From contig CAZWCX010000021.1 of the NCBI GenBank assembly GCA_964632945.1, positions 7,566-71,565 of the forward strand: 64,000 nucleotides of DNA. The letters run 5' to 3'. Position numbers and translations under genes: made by a program. Source of the stretch: CAZWCX01 sp964632945 (GTDB lineage: Bacteria; Planctomycetota; MHYJ01; WSZJ01; CAZWCX01). The notes beneath the pieces were generated by a model that was not told where the DNA came from, did not search any database, and worked only from the letters and a program-made list of their open reading frames with translations. Below are positions 61,957 to 64,000 of the stretch, piece by piece; the first letter of the stretch is position 1; every line of letters begins with the position of its first letter.

Positions 61957-63954
61957 ATGGCCTTGAGCTGTCACTTCTGCCATACGGCGCTGCCGTCGGG
62001 GGCGTCGCGATGCAGGGCGTGCGCGGCGCCGATCCGCCGGGAGCCCGCTGCGGGTCCGGTGGTCCAGCGTCGCCAGTCCCTGAAGCTGGGCGCTGTGCTG
62101 GACCGCAAGTACCTGATCGTCGACCGGCTCGGCACGGGTGGATTCGGGGACGTGTACCGTGTCTTGCACACCATGCTCCGGAGGGAGTTCGCCCTCAAGA
62201 CGCTTCACCCGGATCTCGCCTCGGACGGACAGGTGCGGGAGCGCTTCTTCCGCGAAGCGCGCGTTCTGCTCGACCTGGCGCATCAGAACGTGGTCACGGT
62301 GCGTGACGTGGGAGAGGCCGATGAAGTGCTCTACATGGTGATGGACCTGTGTCCCGGGGAGACTCTCGATGCCCTGCTGTTGCGGGAGAAGCGTCTGGAT
62401 GGACGCGTCGTCGTCGGGCTCGGTCTGGAACTTCTTGATGCGTTGTCGGCCGCTCATGCCGTGGGCGTGATCCACCGCGACCTGAAGCCCGCCAACATCA
62501 TGGTGACGGAAGAGCCGGACGGCCGGCGCACGGTGCGGATCCTCGACTTCGGGATCGCCAAGCTTCTCCTGCCGCAAGCCGGGGAGGATGGCACGCTGAC
62601 GGGGGGGGTCCTGATCGGCACGCCGATGTACATGAGCCCGGAACAGGCGCAAGGGGAAGCGGTCGATGCGCGAGCCGACGTCTATTCGCTGGGAGTGATC
62701 CTGTATCAGGCGGTAACCGGCCGCCGGCCGTTCTCGGGAAAACGCGCCCTGGAACTCCTGCGGGAGATCTTGAGGGACCCGGTCCCGCCGTTCTCCGTCT
62801 GCGGCATCCCGGACGAGCCGCGCGGCCTGGAATCGGTCTTGATGAAGGCCATGGCCAAGTCGGCGGCGAAACGGTTCGCCTCCGCGGAGGAGATGCGCCG
62901 GCAGATGGCGACCCTCCTGGAGGGGGATTCGATGCCGACGCTCGAACCTGATCCTCCCCGCCGCAAGGGGGCTCCCCGGAGGGAATCCGCGGCGTCGCCG
63001 CCGACCCTCCCTTCTCCGACCACGGCTCCCATCCCGGTCGTGGCCCCGGTTTCGGTGCCGGACCTCACGGCCGGGCAATTGACGACGGCGGAGCTTCCCC
63101 CTCCCGATTTCGCCGTCGTCCGCGAAATCGTACGGGCTTCCCGCGCCGGATCGGATTCCGCGTGCGGCGAGGAATCGGCTTCCGATCCCGGCCGGAAGCC
63201 GGACGCCGAAGGCGAAGCGAATCGGCCCAGTGTGCGGTCCGGAGAGGCGGAGCCCGGCCGCATCCGACCCTTCGCTCTCCCCCCCGGCGCGCCCTCCGCT
63301 CCGGCACGAGATGCCGCGGGGCCTCCGGCTGCGGCGAGTCCGGTCCCGAGCGATCCGGTGGCGGCAAGTCCGGTCCCGGGCAATCCGGCGGCGGTGGCGA
63401 CCGTCGCCCCCGCGGAATCGGAACCGGATGAATCCGGGGCCCGGGACCCGGCGGCGGCTGCAGGTTCGGTTTCGCCGCAGGGCGAGGCTGTGGATTCCGG
63501 AGTGAAAGACGAGTCGGCCCCTTCGTCGGTGGAAGGGACGTATCCGTTGTGGATCATCGAACGGGATGGCTGGCCGGTGATGAAAGACGAACGGGAGGAT
63601 CGCACGGAGTCGGTGGAAGCGCTGCCGACCCGTGGCGGGGCGCCGCCCCGGGGGGCCTCGCTCGCGAATCCCGCCTGGACGCCCCCCGGTCCAAATGACG
63701 GGCACATCTCTTTTGCGTGCGTGTGCGGTCGCCGAATCGTCGTGCGCGACGTCCACGCCGGACGCGGCGGCGCATGTCCCCGATGTTGGCGACATGTTCA
63801 GGTGCCCCGCCCGGTCCGACGCCGTCCCCGGGAGATCGCGTACTTCTCCCGTTGTGCCCACTGCCGGGAGCCGGTCGAGGCGGACTCGGAGGCCCCCTTG
63901 CAATCGCTCTGCTGCGTCGGGTGCATGAAGCTGGTGTCGGTGCGTCCCCGCTAG
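61957..63954 (+). CDS. Ser/Thr kinase with zinc ribbons at both ends
   Basis: 665 residues from the ATG at 61957 (GTGGAGGGG upstream). An N-terminal zinc ribbon (C5, C8, C19, C22) is followed by a kinase domain: GTGGFGDVY (59-67), Lys 81, HRDLKPAN (173-180), DFG (197-199), MSPEQAQ. A Pro/Ala/Ser-rich linker of about 280 residues, probably disordered, carries no domain. Two more Cys clusters lie near the C-terminus (CVCGRRIVVRD with CPRC; CAHC with CCVGC), each able to bind zinc. No membrane helix, so it is cytoplasmic. It starts 37 bp after the PilB-like gene and is probably co-transcribed, so it may regulate the pilus or secretion system. Confidence 0.9.
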   Translation: MALSCHFCHTALPSGASRCRACAAPIRREPAAGPVVQRRQSLKLGAVLDRKYLIVDRLGTGGFGDVYRVLHTMLRREFALKTLHPDLASDGQVRERFFREARVLLDLAHQNVVTVRDVGEADEVLYMVMDLCPGETLDALLLREKRLDGRVVVGLGLELLDALSAAHAVGVIHRDLKPANIMVTEEPDGRRTVRILDFGIAKLLLPQAGEDGTLTGGVLIGTPMYMSPEQAQGEAVDARADVYSLGVILYQAVTGRRPFSGKRALELLREILRDPVPPFSVCGIPDEPRGLESVLMKAMAKSAAKRFASAEEMRRQMATLLEGDSMPTLEPDPPRRKGAPRRESAASPPTLPSPTTAPIPVVAPVSVPDLTAGQLTTAELPPPDFAVVREIVRASRAGSDSACGEESASDPGRKPDAEGEANRPSVRSGEAEPGRIRPFALPPGAPSAPARDAAGPPAAASPVPSDPVAASPVPGNPAAVATVAPAESEPDESGARDPAAAAGSVSPQGEAVDSGVKDESAPSSVEGTYPLWIIERDGWPVMKDEREDRTESVEALPTRGGAPPRGASLANPAWTPPGPNDGHISFACVCGRRIVVRDVHAGRGGACPRCWRHVQVPRPVRRRPREIAYFSRCAHCREPVEADSEAPLQSLCCVGCMKLVSVRPR

Positions 63955-63956
63955 CC

Positions 63957-64000
63957 CGGATTATTCATGAAGCCGCGCCAGCGGCTTCGTGAAAAATCCG
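63957..64000. repeat. 20-nt-arm palindrome at the window edge
   Basis: Arms 63957..63976 and 63981..64000 match at 18 of 20 positions around the loop GCCA. The right arm ends exactly at the window edge, so any T-run or insertion-sequence end beyond cannot be seen. It could be a terminator for the kinase gene or the end of a mobile element. Confidence 0.6.

Noticed and set aside
1..64000. CRISPR array, rRNA genes, prophage
   Set aside because: No regularly spaced direct repeats, no rRNA-like sequence and no phage structural genes were seen.

Overview
The window is 64 kb of very GC-rich bacterial DNA, most likely from a Planctomycetota-type genome. That reading is an inference. It rests on six Hanks-type Ser/Thr kinases (one fused to a WD40 propeller with DWG in place of DFG, several with zinc ribbons), HEAT/TPR scaffold proteins, a PATAN/DUF4388-like protein, tandem M16 peptidase architecture, and strong G/C bias at third codon positions. 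A 10-N scaffold gap at 20829..20838 and a probable single-base indel in a G-run near 702 suggest a draft or metagenome assembly.

Layout. 1-8.6 kb: end of a VWA-domain protein, a Ser/Thr kinase, a secreted protein whose gene reads through an in-frame UGA (candidate selenoprotein), tRNA-Arg(UCU), two hypothetical proteins, a membrane protein and a 165-bp palindrome at its stop codon. 8.6-11 kb: DUF2752 protein, agmatinase, AmrB/MEMO. 10.9-20 kb (minus strand): kinase; NAD-salvage operon pncB-pncA-nrtR with a textbook promoter and an adjoining operator-like palindrome; M16 peptidase and HEAT-repeat protein. 20-33 kb: kinase with T2SS-E-N-like repeats, riboflavin synthase, hexapeptide transferase, hybrid histidine kinase, giant kinase-WD40 protein. 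33-44 kb: kinase-TPR protein, a radical SAM/SPASM protein fused to a membrane-anchored domain and coupled to a small membrane protein, a tautomerase, TldE, an M23 peptidase. 44-53 kb: glutamine-synthetase-like ligase, SDR and aldehyde dehydrogenase operon; TldD; PATAN-like protein; RarA. 53-58 kb (minus): porin, FMN-binding/ApbE fusion and membrane protein operon with a palindrome-bearing promoter; ArsM. 58-64 kb: small membrane protein, a PilB/GspE ATPase carrying an N-terminal PIMT-like methyltransferase, a zinc-ribbon kinase and a terminal palindrome.

How the genes work together. The clearest functional unit is NAD salvage (nicotinamide to nicotinate to NaMN), with the Nudix-type regulator NrtR as last gene of the operon. 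A second is the glutamyl-ligase/dehydrogenase operon, which fits amine catabolism; its substrate is unknown. A third is the porin, flavinylated protein and membrane protein operon, which suggests an envelope flavin redox function. TldD and TldE lie 7 kb apart in the same window. The strongest candidate novelty is the UGA read-through gene at 3278..4537. It has a CxxU arrangement, a perfect hairpin after the UGA in SECIS-like position, and 37 further protein-like codons before a real stop and terminator.
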